Of a DNA stretch of 20,662 nt, positions 20,562-20,662 are shown one piece after another. A model generated the notes under the pieces. It made no database searches. It was not told the origin of the DNA and saw only the letters and a list, made by a program, of their open reading frames with translations. This stretch comes from Hermodarchaeum sp048885185 (GTDB taxonomy: Archaea; Asgardarchaeota; Hermodarchaeia; Hermodarchaeales; Hermodarchaeaceae): NCBI GenBank assembly GCA_048885185.1, contig JBHLQC010000014.1, positions 1 through 20,662 of the forward strand. Reading direction: 5' to 3'. Within the stretch, counting starts at the first letter, position 1. Each line of letters begins with the position of its first letter. Made by a program: the position numbers and the translations under genes.

Positions 20562-20662
20562 TTATTCAGGGGAATTTCTTGCACCTGCCGGAGGGGGCTT
20601 CATGTGCGTAGATGCAGCCCTGCCACATAATGACTGGGCAATAGTGTTCCAGTCGGGCATAC
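20562..20662 (-). CDS. tnpB: Candidate C-terminal fragment of TnpB, running off the window
   Basis: One minus-strand frame is open from the window edge to a TAA at 20562-20564 and ends ...STHMKPPPAGARNSPE. The position, right next to the element's right-end motif, is where a tnpB stop is expected. TnpB C-termini after the zinc finger are poorly conserved, so the residues themselves do not prove it. No catalytic Asp or zinc-finger Cys falls inside the window. The other two frames on this strand have stops at about 20600 and 20570 and are less well placed, but remain possible. Confidence 0.4.
   Translation of the reverse strand, partial: MPDWNTIAQSLCGRAASTHMKPPPAGARNSPE

Larger units (their letters stand above)
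20437..20662 (-). mobile_element. Right end of an IS200/IS605-family (TnpB) element, partial
   Basis: ATGACATCCTCCCC at 20437-20450 followed by a hairpin CCCCTCCC/AGGTAGGGG (20447-20467) and CTTCGG is, from memory, the conserved right-end motif of IS200/IS605 and IS1341-type elements. It is read as GAAGCCCC...GGGGAGGATGTCA on the tnpB sense strand. This orientation puts tnpB on the minus strand, beyond the window edge. The interior is more GC-rich than the flanking gene. No tnpA is visible. The element boundary was placed by motif, not by a target-site comparison. Confidence 0.7.

Noticed and set aside
20424..20630. 68-residue plus-strand open frame across the element end
   Set aside because: It runs through the IS200/IS605 end hairpin and non-coding right end; composition is Arg/Pro/Cys-rich with no domain.

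Overview
The window comes from an archaeon. The clearest marker is an archaeal/eukaryotic-type TATA-binding protein (4651-5202). A double-ring Cdc48/VAT ATPase, an archaeal-style exported protein with N-glycosylation sequons, a family-4 uracil-DNA glycosylase, TATA-box promoters and Shine-Dalgarno sites with GTG and TTG starts agree with this. The lineage cannot be fixed from sequence alone. An Asgard or TACK-like anaerobe with moderate GC content is a reasonable guess, and the group-4-type [NiFe] hydrogenase genes point to an anaerobic, H2- or ferredoxin-linked metabolism.

Layout. 1-1600 (minus): an exported, C-terminally membrane-anchored protein, then a uracil-DNA glycosylase. 1640-4540 (plus): a divergent control region, a PadR regulator and, with no intergenic base, a Cdc48 AAA+ ATPase ending in a hairpin/T-tract terminator. 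4560-5202 (plus): TBP behind a cluster of four TTTATAA boxes. 5224-6991 (minus): a glycerophosphodiesterase and an M42 metallo-aminopeptidase, 4 nt apart. 7142-8058 (plus): an Mrp/NBP35 Fe-S carrier ATPase. 8071-13202 (minus): a proton-pumping hydrogenase/complex-I-like set (large subunit, NuoH, NuoI). Its D-H-I order is split by a 2.4 kb block holding MsrB, a WG-repeat protein and a small zinc-ribbon gene on the opposite strand. 13430-15823 (plus): a Lon-related protease. 15887-19386 (plus): a P-type cation ATPase with non-canonical ion-site residues and a sulfite-oxidase-like molybdoenzyme. 19387-19703: a structured gap. 19704-20408 (plus): an MBL-fold hydrolase. 20437-20662: the right end of an IS200/IS605-type (TnpB) element running off the window.

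Together the genes cover protein quality control (Cdc48, Lon, M42 peptidase, MsrB), Fe-S and hydrogenase metabolism (Mrp, NuoH/I, large subunit), DNA repair and core transcription. Most look like ordinary chromosomal genes. The most interesting material is regulatory: palindromes at the predicted start sites of padR-cdc48, mrp, lon and the hydrogenase large subunit; a seven-codon mini-ORF and hairpin before lon; the TATA cluster before tbp; and a possible antisense RNA at 19394-19557. I found no CRISPR array, no rRNA or tRNA gene and no recognisable defence island. All start sites and promoters are judged by eye.
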